Assembly: GCF_014905615.1 (NCBI RefSeq)
Contig: NZ_AQGU01000025.1
Location: 1,054,001 to 1,118,000, forward strand
Direction: 5' to 3'
Origin: Pseudoalteromonas aliena SW19
GTDB lineage: Bacteria; Pseudomonadota; Gammaproteobacteria; Enterobacterales; Alteromonadaceae
Length of the DNA: 64,000 nt
The translations under genes and the position numbers were made by a program. Shown one piece after another: positions 55,686 to 64,000 of this stretch. The notes under the pieces are model-generated. The model did not search any database. It saw only the letters and a program-made list of their open reading frames with translations, and was not told where the DNA came from. Numbering within the stretch: the stretch's first letter is position 1; each line of letters begins with the position of its first letter.

Positions 55686-56009
55686 CTACAACGACATTCG
55701 CATTACATCATCAATGCCATTGAGTACTTTATTGCGCATTTCCATCAGCATTGAAAAACTTAAACTTGCCTTTTGGCTTGCAACCATAGCACCAACAACA
55801 TCTTCACTTTGCCCAGTATCAACAGCTTTCATCATATCGCCGGCGATATTTTGTTGTTCATTAATAGAGCGCACAACAAATTTGAAATCTTCACTTATAC
55901 TCACATCTGAATTAGGGATAAGATTTGGTTCAATTCGATCGGAGGCAGCTAACTGCTGCATTTCCGTCATTTTTCCAAGCATCATTCGTTGACTTTCGAT
56001 CGGTGACAT
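55686..56009 (-). CDS. fliE: Lateral flagellar hook-basal body protein FliE
   Basis: A 107-residue helical protein whose C-terminal half (SFSMLMEMRNKVLNGIDDVM) matches the conserved FliE end. FliE links the MS ring to the proximal rod. It is followed three bases later by fliF. GGAAA precedes its ATG after a 15-base gap from lafK. Confidence 0.88.
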   Translation of the reverse strand: MSPIESQRMMLGKMTEMQQLAASDRIEPNLIPNSDVSISEDFKFVVRSINEQQNIAGDMMKAVDTGQSEDVVGAMVASQKASLSFSMLMEMRNKVLNGIDDVMRMSL

Positions 56010-56024
56010 TAGGGTTTCCTTAAA

Positions 56025-57338
56025 TTATGCGATTGCATCTATGTCTATGCCGTATTCACGCATAGCAGCAAGTTTATATCTTAATGCTCGAGTACTAACC
56101 CCGAGCGCATCGGCTGTTTGAGTTCGGTGACCTTTGAAGCGGCTTAGCAAACTATATATGTAGTCAAATTCAGCTTGTTTTTTATTTTCTTTTAATTGAG
56201 ATGAGCAAAAGCTCGCTGCCGGAACTAAGCAATGAGGCAAATTAAGATCATCCGATTGAATTTCTACACCCCGTGCCATAACGAGGGCTCTTTGCATAAC
56301 ATTTTCAAGCTCTCGGACGTTTCCTGGCCAGTTATAACAAAGCATGACATCCGCAGCTTGCTTGCTAATATTAAATTCAGACGTACCATACTTTTTTATA
56401 AAGTAATGAGCTAAAGGTATTATGTCGTCTGTACGATTACGAAGTGCAGGCCAGCTTAGTGGTAACACATCTAGGCGATAAAATAAGTCTTCTCGAAAAG
56501 CGCCTTTTTCGACCTGCTCTCTTAAAATTTTATTTGAAGCGGCTATAACTCTAATATCAAGGTGAACCTTTTGATGGCTACCTAATCTTTCGACTTCTCG
56601 CTCTTGTAAAACACGTAATAATTTTGCTTGTAAATCAAGTGGCAGCTCGGTAATTTCATCAAGTAAAATTGTTCCGCCATTAGCCAATTCAAACTTACCT
56701 GGTTGCGCGTTTATAGCCCCAGTAAATGCGCCTTTGTTGTAGCCAAATAACATTGCTTCAAGCATATTTTCAGGTATAGCAGCACAGTTAACCGCTACAA
56801 AAGGTTTATTTGCGCGCTCTGATGCTTTGTGAATAAAAAGGGCTAATTTTTCTTTACCTGTTCCCGACTCTCCAGTGATTAACACACTGGCTGAGGTTTG
56901 TGCAGCGCGATTAGCTAAACGAAGCACTTGTTGAGATTTTGTTGAAACAGCAATTAAATCCTCAACACCATGCTTCATCGAATTCGCATTTCTGATAGTG
57001 TTTTTAAGTTGTTCTTCAAAAAATGGTTTTAATAAGTAGTCGACAGCCCCACCAACATTGATTGTTTTTGATGCGATCTCACTTTGCGATGAATCAACAA
57101 GCGAAACGACTTGGGTCATAGGGCAAGTTCTGCGCAAAAGCTTCACAAACTCGACTAATTCAATTTGTTGAATATCGGCATCAACAAAAATGAGCTCTGG
57201 TTTATTACTAATGCAATAACTAACAGCATCAGCTACGGAGTCTGTATATAAAAATTTAAAACCTTCAGATACAACCGTTTGCTTAAACTCAACATCTGGC
57301 TGTTGTTCACTGATCCATAAAAGGTATTTTTGGCTCAT
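56025..57338 (-). CDS. lafK: LafK-like sigma-54-dependent lateral flagellar regulator
   Basis: A 437-residue activator with a degenerate receiver-like N-domain (about 1-115). An AAA+ sigma-54 interaction domain follows with Walker A GESGTGKE (about 165), the GAFTGA loop and Walker B GGTILLDEI. The C-terminal Fis-type helix-turn-helix ends near the stop (ADALGVSTRALRYKL). In V. parahaemolyticus LafK activates the lateral flagellar genes. I chose ATG 57338 because GAGG lies five bases upstream. ATG 57359, which overlaps the motY stop, is the alternative. A c-di-GMP riboswitch precedes this operon. Confidence 0.87.
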   Translation of the reverse strand: MSQKYLLWISEQQPDVEFKQTVVSEGFKFLYTDSVADAVSYCISNKPELIFVDADIQQIELVEFVKLLRRTCPMTQVVSLVDSSQSEIASKTINVGGAVDYLLKPFFEEQLKNTIRNANSMKHGVEDLIAVSTKSQQVLRLANRAAQTSASVLITGESGTGKEKLALFIHKASERANKPFVAVNCAAIPENMLEAMLFGYNKGAFTGAINAQPGKFELANGGTILLDEITELPLDLQAKLLRVLQEREVERLGSHQKVHLDIRVIAASNKILREQVEKGAFREDLFYRLDVLPLSWPALRNRTDDIIPLAHYFIKKYGTSEFNISKQAADVMLCYNWPGNVRELENVMQRALVMARGVEIQSDDLNLPHCLVPAASFCSSQLKENKKQAEFDYIYSLLSRFKGHRTQTADALGVSTRALRYKLAAMREYGIDIDAIA

Positions 57339-57355
57339 GTTATCCTCTACAAAAC

Positions 57356-58255
57356 TCATTTAGTCGTATCTCGGAACAAACGAATTAAAACACGACGGTT
57401 AGACTCTCGTCCTACCTTTGAATTCTCTACTACGGGGTAACGTTGGCCATGAGCTCGAACCTCTAACATATTTTTAGGCAAACCAAACTCAACCAAGCGA
57501 GATGCAATATCATCAGCCCTTTCTTTAGAAAGTAGTCGATTCGCTAAAGGCGACCCTACATTATCGGTATGACCATCAATCATTACTTTGGTCACCTTTG
57601 TATCAAGCGATATATAACGTACTAAATCTTTCAAAAAAGCTAAATCAGCCACTTTTTCGACGATACGTTTACCGGTTTCAAAATATATTTCATAATCCCT
57701 CGCTTGTTGCCAAGACAACGGTGATAAATCTGTTAAACAGTGCTGGTATTGATCAATTGCAAGATTACTATTTGTATTTGTAAAAGTAAGTCGAACTTGC
57801 TCGTCGCCAAAACCAATGACGCTGTCTAGCCAACCACCTTGCTTTATAACACGCAGCAAAGTACTGACGTTCGCGTCAAATGTAACTGTATTATTATTTA
57901 TGTCAGCGGAGAAAAAATTCAGTTGAGGGGGGGATACGCGACTTGATTGCCAATCAGCTTTTCTAGAAAGGATTTGGATATCGGTTATTTTTTTATCTGA
58001 TAATAACCAATTAAAAACCAGTTTTTGAGGCTCTGCAGGCACGCTAACTATTTCTAGTTTTGCATAACTATCGAAGGTTTGCTCTAGGCTACAAAAAAAA
58101 GACGTTTCTTTTGCTGACCAAAACCCTTGCTCATAATTTTGAATAAAACTTTGCTCTGCTGCTGTTACTTTGTTAATCGTAAAAATAACAATGCAAAAAA
58201 AAGTAAAAACTCTAACTTTTAAAAATATATTACCCATGAGTATTCCATACAACAT
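57356..58255 (-). CDS. motY: Lateral MotY-type flagellar motor protein
   Basis: A 299-residue periplasmic protein with a signal peptide (to about residue 32) and an N-terminal MotY domain (about 35-180) containing YAKLEIVSVPAEPQ. A C-terminal OmpA-like peptidoglycan-binding domain follows, with VMIDGHTDNVGSPLANRLLS and RRVLIRLF. MotY forms a ring stabilising the stator around the motor. The likely start may be the seventh methionine. It shares an ATGA overlap with the start of lafK. The long leader contains the GEMM riboswitch. Confidence 0.88.
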   Translation of the reverse strand: MLYGILMGNIFLKVRVFTFFCIVIFTINKVTAAEQSFIQNYEQGFWSAKETSFFCSLEQTFDSYAKLEIVSVPAEPQKLVFNWLLSDKKITDIQILSRKADWQSSRVSPPQLNFFSADINNNTVTFDANVSTLLRVIKQGGWLDSVIGFGDEQVRLTFTNTNSNLAIDQYQHCLTDLSPLSWQQARDYEIYFETGKRIVEKVADLAFLKDLVRYISLDTKVTKVMIDGHTDNVGSPLANRLLSKERADDIASRLVEFGLPKNMLEVRAHGQRYPVVENSKVGRESNRRVLIRLFRDTTK

Positions 58256-58337
58256 TAAACCGGACCAATCTGGTCTTTATAATATAAACAGCGAAATGCA
58301 TTGAATGCAGTTTTAGCACCAAACACTATCACTAAGT

Positions 58338-58420
58338 TAATGTGGCCCCACGATCTTAGTTAACACCTTAGACTGGTAGCTTTGCGTCCTACACTTTCGT
58401 GAAGTTTGCCATTTAATTCT
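58338..58420 (-). promoter_or_regulatory. Cyclic-di-GMP-I (GEMM) riboswitch upstream of motY-lafK-fliEFGHIJ
   Basis: On the minus strand the conserved GEMM-I elements occur in order: AATGGCAAAC, the hairpin CTTCAC-GAAA-GTGTAG with a GAAA tetraloop, GGACGCAAAGC, then CTACC-AG-CTAA as the tetraloop-receptor arm and a closing region near GATCGTGGGGCC. These match the Vibrio Vc2 aptamer layout (GGCAAACC, CGAAAG, GGGACGCAAAGCC, CTAA). The aptamer ends about 85 bases before motY. The expression platform is unclear: a small GACCA/TGGTC hairpin near 58262-58280 could participate. There is no strong T-tract, so control of translation or processing is possible. The outer boundaries are approximate. Confidence 0.88.
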
Positions 58421-58496
58421 CTTAAATATTCCGATTCTAAATAGAATACCTGCTAGGCAATACTAATGCGTACGGCCTAGCCAACAATTAGACTAT

Positions 58497-58518
58497 AGTT
58501 AATTATTATTAAATGCAA
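58497..58518. repeat. Inverted repeat after flhA
   Basis: AAATGCAA, six-base loop, TTGCATTT, a perfect 8-bp stem in the flhA-motY gap between flhA and the riboswitch. No T-run follows, so it may be an operator for the motY promoter or a weak terminator. Position is accurate to a few bases. Confidence 0.4.
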
Positions 58519-58572
58519 ACATAATTGCATTTAATTCATTACTGGTTCATAAAAGCTAGAACTTTATTATTA

Positions 58573-60648
58573 TCATCCCAGAGAACCTAATATATCGACT
58601 CTTACAAAATCAGGAATTTCATTATAAGAAAGAACAACTAACCCACCTTTCGTAAACGTTTTAGCATATCTGGCCAAAAGAGGCCTAAGCTGTGGAATGA
58701 CGATTAAGGTCGGCGTTACACCTCTTGATTTCATATCATCAACAAGTAACGGCATCATACGCTGAAACTGCCCTAACAAATTAGGGTCAACAGGAAAGCT
58801 ATCTAATGAGACCTTGCCCGCTTGCATAGCTTGATCTAACGAACTTTGCATTGTGCTTTCAAGTTTCTCATCTAGGCTATATGCTGCCAGCTCATCACGA
58901 TTACCCATAACCTGTTTTACTAATACTTTTTGCAAGGCACAGCGCACATCAGATACTAATAGAATCGGATCTTTTGTTACTTCAACACTATCAATTAAGG
59001 TTCCTGCAATAGTTACAATGTCCTTAATACTTATATGCTCCCTTAACAGCAAGCGTATAACTTTTAGCTGCAGATTAGTGGGCAACGCTTTTTCAAATGT
59101 TTCAGCTAAACTTGGCGATATTTCTTTTAAACGCTCATTTAATCTTTGCACATCTTCATAGCTAAACAACTCATCTAAATGATCTTTAATTACCTTGCCG
59201 GTATGCGTAGCAATAACCGTGCCTAAGTCGACAACGGAGTACCCCATATTCAAAGCTTTTGCTTTACTGTCGTCTTTTATCCAAACGGCTTCAAGCCCAT
59301 AGGCCGGATCTGTAGTTATTTCCCCATCGAGTGTTCCGTACACATCACCTGTATTTAGTGCCAGTAACTCTTTTGCATTCAAATGGCCATTTGCCACCGC
59401 TACGCCCGCTAGATTAACTTTGTACTCTTGAGGGTTTAACTTTAAATTATCTTTTATTCTAATTTCTGGTAGTAAAAAACCGAGTTGCTCAGAAAGGTTT
59501 TTTCTCACCCCACGCAATGTTTTGACAAGTTCCTCACCTTTATCTTTATCTGCTAAATAAACGAGACGAAAACCAAGTTCAACCGCCAATTTATCGACGT
59601 GAGAAATATCGCGCCACTCTAAGCTAGCTTGTTGTTCACTTAAAATAGTGTCAGTTATTTGTTCTGCTTCAAGTAAATCTGAGGTGGGTTGTGATTTTTG
59701 CAATCGCCACGCTACATAAAATAGAGGCGCTGCGAACCCCAAAAATGCCACGGTAGGCATTCCTGGTACAATCCCTAAAACCACCATAATTAAGGCGGCA
59801 GTTAAAATAACACGAGGTGAAGCTAAAAGCTGCTTCCCTACTGTTTCACTGACATCGCCTTCATCATTCATTCGCGTAACAATGATTGCGGCCGCTACAG
59901 CAAGTAATAAAGAAGGAATTTGTGCTACAAGGCCATCACCGATAGTGAGTAATGCAAAACGCTGAAACGCCTCGGCTAAACTAAGGCCATGTTGAAATGC
60001 CCCAATAGAAACACCACCCAGTAAATTAATTACGAGAATAATTAAACCGGCAATTGCATCGCCGCGAACAAATTTAGAGGCACCATCCATCGAACCATAA
60101 AAGTCAGCTTCTTGAGCTATATTTGACCGTCGTTCTTTTGCTTGTTCAGGACCAATTAAACCCGCATTTAAATCTGCGTCAATGGCCATTTGCTTACCTG
60201 GCATTGCATCGAGTGTAAATCGCGCAGCCACTTCAGAAATTCGTTCACCACCTTTGGTGATTACAACAAAGTTAATAACCATTAAAATAACGAAAACAAC
60301 GATACCAACAACATAGTTTCCGCCAATAACAACTTCACCAAATGCTTGAATAACTCGCCCTGCTACATCTGAGCCTTCATGACCATGTAATAATACGACA
60401 CGAGTAGAGGCGATATTAAGGGTTAACCTCATTAACGTCGCGACTAATAAAATAGTAGGGAACACAGAAAAGTCGAGCGGCTTTTTGGTCGAAACAGCCA
60501 CTAAGAGTACTATAATTGAAAGCACTATATTAAAAGTAAATAACACATCCAGTAACCAACCTGGCAATGGTAAAATCACCATTGAAAGTATCGCTAATAG
60601 TATTACGGGAATAGCTGTATAAGGTCGAGTAAAACTGCGCCAGTTCAA
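58573..60648 (-). CDS. flhA: Lateral flagellar export gate protein FlhA
   Basis: A 691-residue export component with about eight N-terminal membrane helices, the conserved FHIPEP-like loop (TLDAMPGKQMAIDADLNAGL) and a large cytoplasmic domain from about residue 330. FlhA forms a nonameric ring receiving substrates from chaperones. It is the last gene of the fliM-N-P-Q-R-flhB-flhA unit. Its start lies 16 bases from the flhB stop. Confidence 0.93.
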   Translation of the reverse strand: MNWRSFTRPYTAIPVILLAILSMVILPLPGWLLDVLFTFNIVLSIIVLLVAVSTKKPLDFSVFPTILLVATLMRLTLNIASTRVVLLHGHEGSDVAGRVIQAFGEVVIGGNYVVGIVVFVILMVINFVVITKGGERISEVAARFTLDAMPGKQMAIDADLNAGLIGPEQAKERRSNIAQEADFYGSMDGASKFVRGDAIAGLIILVINLLGGVSIGAFQHGLSLAEAFQRFALLTIGDGLVAQIPSLLLAVAAAIIVTRMNDEGDVSETVGKQLLASPRVILTAALIMVVLGIVPGMPTVAFLGFAAPLFYVAWRLQKSQPTSDLLEAEQITDTILSEQQASLEWRDISHVDKLAVELGFRLVYLADKDKGEELVKTLRGVRKNLSEQLGFLLPEIRIKDNLKLNPQEYKVNLAGVAVANGHLNAKELLALNTGDVYGTLDGEITTDPAYGLEAVWIKDDSKAKALNMGYSVVDLGTVIATHTGKVIKDHLDELFSYEDVQRLNERLKEISPSLAETFEKALPTNLQLKVIRLLLREHISIKDIVTIAGTLIDSVEVTKDPILLVSDVRCALQKVLVKQVMGNRDELAAYSLDEKLESTMQSSLDQAMQAGKVSLDSFPVDPNLLGQFQRMMPLLVDDMKSRGVTPTLIVIPQLRPLLARYAKTFTKGGLVVLSYNEIPDFVRVDILGSLG

Positions 60649-60664
60649 ATTATGACTCCAACAT

Positions 60665-61795
60665 CTAAGATTTTTGTAAGTTTTTAGGAATTTTTAGTTT
60701 AGGTAAAGGTGCAGGTGGTTGCCCACGGCCTTGTTTATAGGCTTTTAACTGCATTACATAAGTTAAAACATAAGCAACGGCTGTATATAAACCGTTAGGC
60801 ACTTCTTGATCTATTCGGGTCGAAAAGTATATTGCACGCGCTAAAGCGGGCAACTCTATAACCTCTTTATTATTTTGACGAGCGACTTCTCTAATTCTTA
60901 AAGCCATTTCATCCACACCTTTAGCGACTACATAAGGTGCTTTGGCTGCACTTTCACTGTACTTTATTGCAACCGCATAATGTGTTGGGTTAGTTATAAT
61001 AACATCGGCAGTAGGTACTCGCTCTTCAACTTTACGATTTGCTTGTTGAAACTGGATTTGCCTAATTTTATTTTTTATTTCAGGGCTACCATCAGAAGAT
61101 TTCCGCTCTTCTTTGACCTCTTGGTGCGTCATTTTAATTTTTTTAGAGATTTGATGCTGCTGAAAAGGAACATCAATTACAGCAATAAATAACAGTAAAG
61201 TGACTGTTATCATTAACGATAAAAACAAAAGTTCAATTCCCTGCCCTATTGCCACTTTCACATCCAAATTTTGCAAAAACATGAGCTGCATCCACAATTT
61301 GGTCAAAAACGTATATAAACAGATAGCAAGCAGCGAAATTTTTAATATCGACTTAACCAGTTCCACTAATGACTGTATGCCAAACATTTTAGCTAACCCT
61401 TTCAAAGGGTTTAATTTACTAAATTTTGGAGCCACAAGTGACATTGAAAAAACAAAACCACCAGGTAAGCACCCTGTGATCCACATCGCAATGAACATTA
61501 AAAGCAAAAAAGGCGTTAACGTGGATAACATATCCAGCACGGCTTGCGCTAAAGCAATCGGCATCATTTTTGTGTTATTAATAATATTATGATCAAGCTG
61601 CATGCTTGTGCTCATTAAATCTGCAAATAGCTTATAAAATAAATTGGCAAACCAAAGTAAACCCGAAATACCCACCATGAGTAAAATAGCCGTATTCAAC
61701 TCTTTCGATCTTGCGACTTGTCCGTCTTTTTTAGCTTTTTTTAGACGTTTTTCTGTGGGTTGTTCTGTTTTTTCTTGGGAGCTATCTTCAGACAT
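60665..61795 (-). CDS. flhB: Lateral flagellar export switch protein FlhB
   Basis: A 376-residue protein with four membrane helices and a cytoplasmic C-domain containing the self-cleaving NPTH motif (IITNPTHYAVAIKY). NPTH cleavage switches export from hook to filament subunits. The N-terminus EKTEQPTEKRLKKAKKDGQV is typical. Three bases after fliR. Confidence 0.94.
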   Translation of the reverse strand: MSEDSSQEKTEQPTEKRLKKAKKDGQVARSKELNTAILLMVGISGLLWFANLFYKLFADLMSTSMQLDHNIINNTKMMPIALAQAVLDMLSTLTPFLLLMFIAMWITGCLPGGFVFSMSLVAPKFSKLNPLKGLAKMFGIQSLVELVKSILKISLLAICLYTFLTKLWMQLMFLQNLDVKVAIGQGIELLFLSLMITVTLLLFIAVIDVPFQQHQISKKIKMTHQEVKEERKSSDGSPEIKNKIRQIQFQQANRKVEERVPTADVIITNPTHYAVAIKYSESAAKAPYVVAKGVDEMALRIREVARQNNKEVIELPALARAIYFSTRIDQEVPNGLYTAVAYVLTYVMQLKAYKQGRGQPPAPLPKLKIPKNLQKS

Positions 61796-61798
61796 AAC

Positions 61799-62578
61799 TT
61801 ATCTCATAGCCTCCGTAAACGTAGACAAAACATAGTAAGTTAGTGAAGAAAAAGAGCTTCCAGTATATTCCAATGTCATAAAAACACAGAAAAACCCCAT
61901 TAACAGAGACATAGGAAAACCCAGCACAAATATATTTAAAGAAGGAGCTGCTCGACTCGCAACACCAAACGTTAAATTAACTAATAGCATCGCAATAATC
62001 CCAGGCATAGAAAGCAATAGAGCTGAAGAAAACATCCAGGCAAACAACATAATTATTGATTGAATATTAAACTCATAAATACTTCTACCGATAGGGAACA
62101 GTGTAAAACTTTCGACCATTACATTGAGTGTAATTAGATGCCCATCCGCTGCAAAAAATAATAAAGCGCACATTATCCAAAATAACTGCCCTAATAATGC
62201 CACCTGATTCCCGCTACCAGGATCCATAACAAGTGCCATAGATAATCCCATTTGCATAGACAGTATTAAGCCTATCATTGCCATAACTTCAAACAGGATC
62301 CGTAATGACAATCCCATCATTACACCAAAAATAATTTGCTCGGTCGTTAAAATAACCGCATCTAAAGAGAATATATCAATTGCAGGCGCAAGCGGTAACT
62401 GAGGAGCCACCAAAAAAGCAAGCATCATTGAAAGCATTATTCTTGAACGAGGTGTCACTGCAGGATTATCAAAAACAGGCATTGACCATAGTAGCGCTGA
62501 AAAGCGAACAAATGGCCACCACATAGTCCCAATCCAACTCACTAAGTCAGCAGCAGACAATGATAAAAGAGAGCTCAA
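61799..62578 (-). CDS. fliR: Lateral flagellar export membrane protein FliR
   Basis: A 259-residue hydrophobic protein with about six membrane segments, in the standard position after fliQ with a four-base ATGA overlap. With FliP and FliQ it forms the helical export channel. Family features include WWPFVRFSALLWSMPVF near the start. Confidence 0.9.
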   Translation of the reverse strand: MSSLLSLSAADLVSWIGTMWWPFVRFSALLWSMPVFDNPAVTPRSRIMLSMMLAFLVAPQLPLAPAIDIFSLDAVILTTEQIIFGVMMGLSLRILFEVMAMIGLILSMQMGLSMALVMDPGSGNQVALLGQLFWIMCALLFFAADGHLITLNVMVESFTLFPIGRSIYEFNIQSIIMLFAWMFSSALLLSMPGIIAMLLVNLTFGVASRAAPSLNIFVLGFPMSLLMGFFCVFMTLEYTGSSFSSLTYYVLSTFTEAMR

Positions 62579-62844
62579 CCAAACACCCCAGGAAGCATAA
62601 ACTTGAGTTTATCAAACCAGTCTATCATTACCTGTAACATCCAATGTCCTGCAAAAACAATCATTAACAACGTCAGTAACATTCTTGGTAAAAAAGTAAG
62701 AGTTTGTTCTTGGATTGATGTTGCACCTTGAATTATTGCAACAACAATACCCAAAATAAGCCCAGGCACAATCAAAACCAATATTAGTTTAATAATTGTA
62801 TACACTGCACTGGCAATAAGTTCTACAGACATTTCTGGTGTCAT
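62575..62844 (-). CDS. fliQ: Lateral flagellar export membrane protein FliQ
   Basis: An 89-residue, two-helix protein (MTPEMSVELIASAVYT start; GATSIQEQTLTFLPR loop). I chose ATG 62844, which overlaps the fliP stop as ATGA and gives the usual FliQ length. The longer frame from 62892 adds 16 residues lying inside fliP. Confidence 0.9.
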   Translation of the reverse strand: MTPEMSVELIASAVYTIIKLILVLIVPGLILGIVVAIIQGATSIQEQTLTFLPRMLLTLLMIVFAGHWMLQVMIDWFDKLKFMLPGVFG

Positions 62845-63593
62845 GGTGACATACCAAATGTAGCGGCTAATGTACCGGCAATCATCGACCAACCATCGGC
62901 TAAAACAAACACCATTAATTTAAAGGGCAAACTAATTATTAAGGGCGATAGCATCATCATACCCATCGACATCAAAACACTACTTACCACTAAATCTATA
63001 ATCAAAAATGGAATAAATAACATAAACCCAATTTGAAAAGCGGTTGTTAATTCACTTAGTACAAAAGCAGGCATCAAAACTTCAAAAGGAATTTCTTCAG
63101 CTGTTAATGTGGTTGGCTCATTTGCGATTAGCAAAACTTGCCTTAGCTCACTTTCACGAGTTTGCCTTAGCATAAAAGCGCGCAGTGGTTTCTCTGCTGT
63201 TAGTAATGCTTCTTCTAAGCCAATTGTTTCAGCCTGAAAGGGTTTATACGCATTTTGATACATATCTTGCCAGACCGGTCTCATAATGAGCATGGTAAGC
63301 ATGAGTGATATTCCAATCAAAATTTTATTGGGAGGGCTTTGTTGAAGCCCCATAGCCTGTCTTAAAATGGCCAGTACAATAATAATTCGAGTAAAAGAAG
63401 TAAGTACCATCAATAAAGCGGGGATCAAGCTCAGCACAGTCATCAGTAACAGGATTTGTAACTTGACGCTATAATCCTGCCCCTGCGCTGTATCCTTTAA
63501 AGAAAATAGCGTAAGTTCTTCAGCATTTAGCCAACCTGGTACTAATAGTAATAATAGTACTAAGCTGGCTTTTAAAATTACGCTTTTATTCAT
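62841..63593 (-). CDS. fliP: Lateral flagellar export membrane protein FliP
   Basis: A 250-residue protein with an N-terminal signal peptide and four membrane helices. FTRIIIVLAILRQAMGLQQS and PPNKILIGISL are diagnostic FliP segments. Five FliP subunits form the core of the export gate. It lies four bases after fliN. Confidence 0.93.
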   Translation of the reverse strand: MNKSVILKASLVLLLLLVPGWLNAEELTLFSLKDTAQGQDYSVKLQILLLMTVLSLIPALLMVLTSFTRIIIVLAILRQAMGLQQSPPNKILIGISLMLTMLIMRPVWQDMYQNAYKPFQAETIGLEEALLTAEKPLRAFMLRQTRESELRQVLLIANEPTTLTAEEIPFEVLMPAFVLSELTTAFQIGFMLFIPFLIIDLVVSSVLMSMGMMMLSPLIISLPFKLMVFVLADGWSMIAGTLAATFGMSP

Positions 63594-63597
63594 TTGA

Positions 63598-63936
63598 TTA
63601 CGCTTCCTCTTGCTCAGAAGCTTTTTTTGTAATGAATTTCAGACCATATTGTCCTTCTGTCATAACCACTTCTGCTTTAGCAAAGAAAATGCCATTTACT
63701 TTAACATCTAAAGGTTCACCTGCAACTTTGTCTAGCCTTAAAACATCACCATCTTTTGCCTGGCTCAATTCGCCTAGTGTAATTTCGGTACTGGCAACTT
63801 CTAAAGTAACTAATAACGGAACATCTTGAAAAAAAGACATATTTTCAGCATTTCCTTGTGTTATCGATTTCCCTTCAAAGTCATCCATTGCATCTAGGTC
63901 TAAACCAGCTAAAGCGTTATCAAGATTTTCATTCAT
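63598..63936 (-). CDS. fliN: Lateral flagellar motor switch protein FliN
   Basis: A 112-residue C-ring protein with an acidic N-terminal tail and the SpoA domain (PLLVTLEVASTEITLGELSQ, GEPLDVKVNG, EVVMTEGQYGLKF). It forms the lower C ring with FliM and binds FliH. Its start overlaps the fliM stop by eight bases. Confidence 0.92.
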   Translation of the reverse strand: MNENLDNALAGLDLDAMDDFEGKSITQGNAENMSFFQDVPLLVTLEVASTEITLGELSQAKDGDVLRLDKVAGEPLDVKVNGIFFAKAEVVMTEGQYGLKFITKKASEQEEA

Positions 63937-64000
63937 AATTTATGCTACTCGTTTCTTTATTTGTTAATTCTGTGATTTGAAATGCTAGGCCTGTATCTTG
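63929..64000 (-). CDS. fliM: Lateral flagellar FliM, C-terminal fragment (cut by the window)
   Basis: The last 23 codons of a minus-strand frame (QDTGLAFQITELTNKETSS, then INYE, stop) run off the window end and overlap fliN by eight bases. fliM is the expected gene before fliN in the fliMNPQR-flhBA unit. Identity rests on position and overlap, since the fragment is short. Confidence 0.65.
   Translation of the reverse strand, partial: QDTGLAFQITELTNKETSSINYE

Noticed and set aside
58460..58490. Sigma-54 promoter before motY (TGGCTAGGCCGTACGCA)
   Set aside because: The spacing between GG and GC is eleven bases rather than ten and the flanking consensus is poor.

Overview
The window looks like chromosome of a marine gammaproteobacterium, most likely Pseudoalteromonas or a close relative. 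The base composition is AT-rich. The gene families point the same way: cryptochrome with DUF2256, TonB-dependent receptors, a chitin-active AA10 LPMO, DUF2986, and a second, lateral-type flagellar system ordered as in Vibrio parahaemolyticus. This assignment is inferred from gene content; no rRNA or other marker is present.

Layout. 1-4.3 kb: cryptochrome/photolyase with its small zinc-ribbon partner, an alanine-dehydrogenase-like carboxyethylornithine synthase, and an EAL phosphodiesterase. 4.3-12.6 kb (minus): a membrane-stress-type operon of YqiJ/NfeD-like protein, flotillin and a giant DUF3686 AAA+ ATPase. 12.8-22.6 kb: a decayed outer-membrane gene, M20 peptidase, OprC-like copper TonB receptor, zinc alcohol dehydrogenase, DUF1499 protein, a complete IS1634-family element with target duplication, and an esterase. 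22.6-29.3 kb (minus): a visibly GC-richer, probably acquired RND efflux operon whose outer-membrane factor gene is wrecked by frameshifts and two small inverted-repeat elements. 29.3-31.1 kb: IS and gene relics.

31.1-40.8 kb is the most interesting part. A five-gene minus-strand operon (carrier protein, LpxL-type acyltransferase, MsbA-type exporter, AMP-forming ligase, PLP decarboxylase) stands back-to-back with a two-component system. The ligase/carrier/LpxL-like trio plus adjacent two-component system resembles the Vibrio cholerae AlmEFG lipid A aminoacylation system under CarRS/VprAB, with two extra enzymes. Three promoters in the window carry the same 10-bp-period CTTAC repeat just upstream of the -35: the operon, the LPMO gene, and a decayed locus. 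This suggests a small PmrA-like regulon.

41-50.4 kb: NTF2-like protein, HrpB helicase, an unrecognised protein, a LysR/LysE/two-GST cluster, small hypothetical genes and a frameshifted TPR gene. 50.5-64 kb (minus): lateral flagellar export/basal-body genes fliM(partial)-N-P-Q-R-flhB-flhA, then motY-lafK-fliE-F-G-H-I-J. Between flhA and motY lies a clear cyclic-di-GMP-I (GEMM) riboswitch aptamer, placing the lateral-flagellar regulator operon under direct c-di-GMP control.

Mobile sequence types seen: one intact IS1634 element, an IS4-type relic, two families of MITE-like elements (three and two copies), and a roughly 105-bp dispersed repeat probably derived from the IS4-type element.
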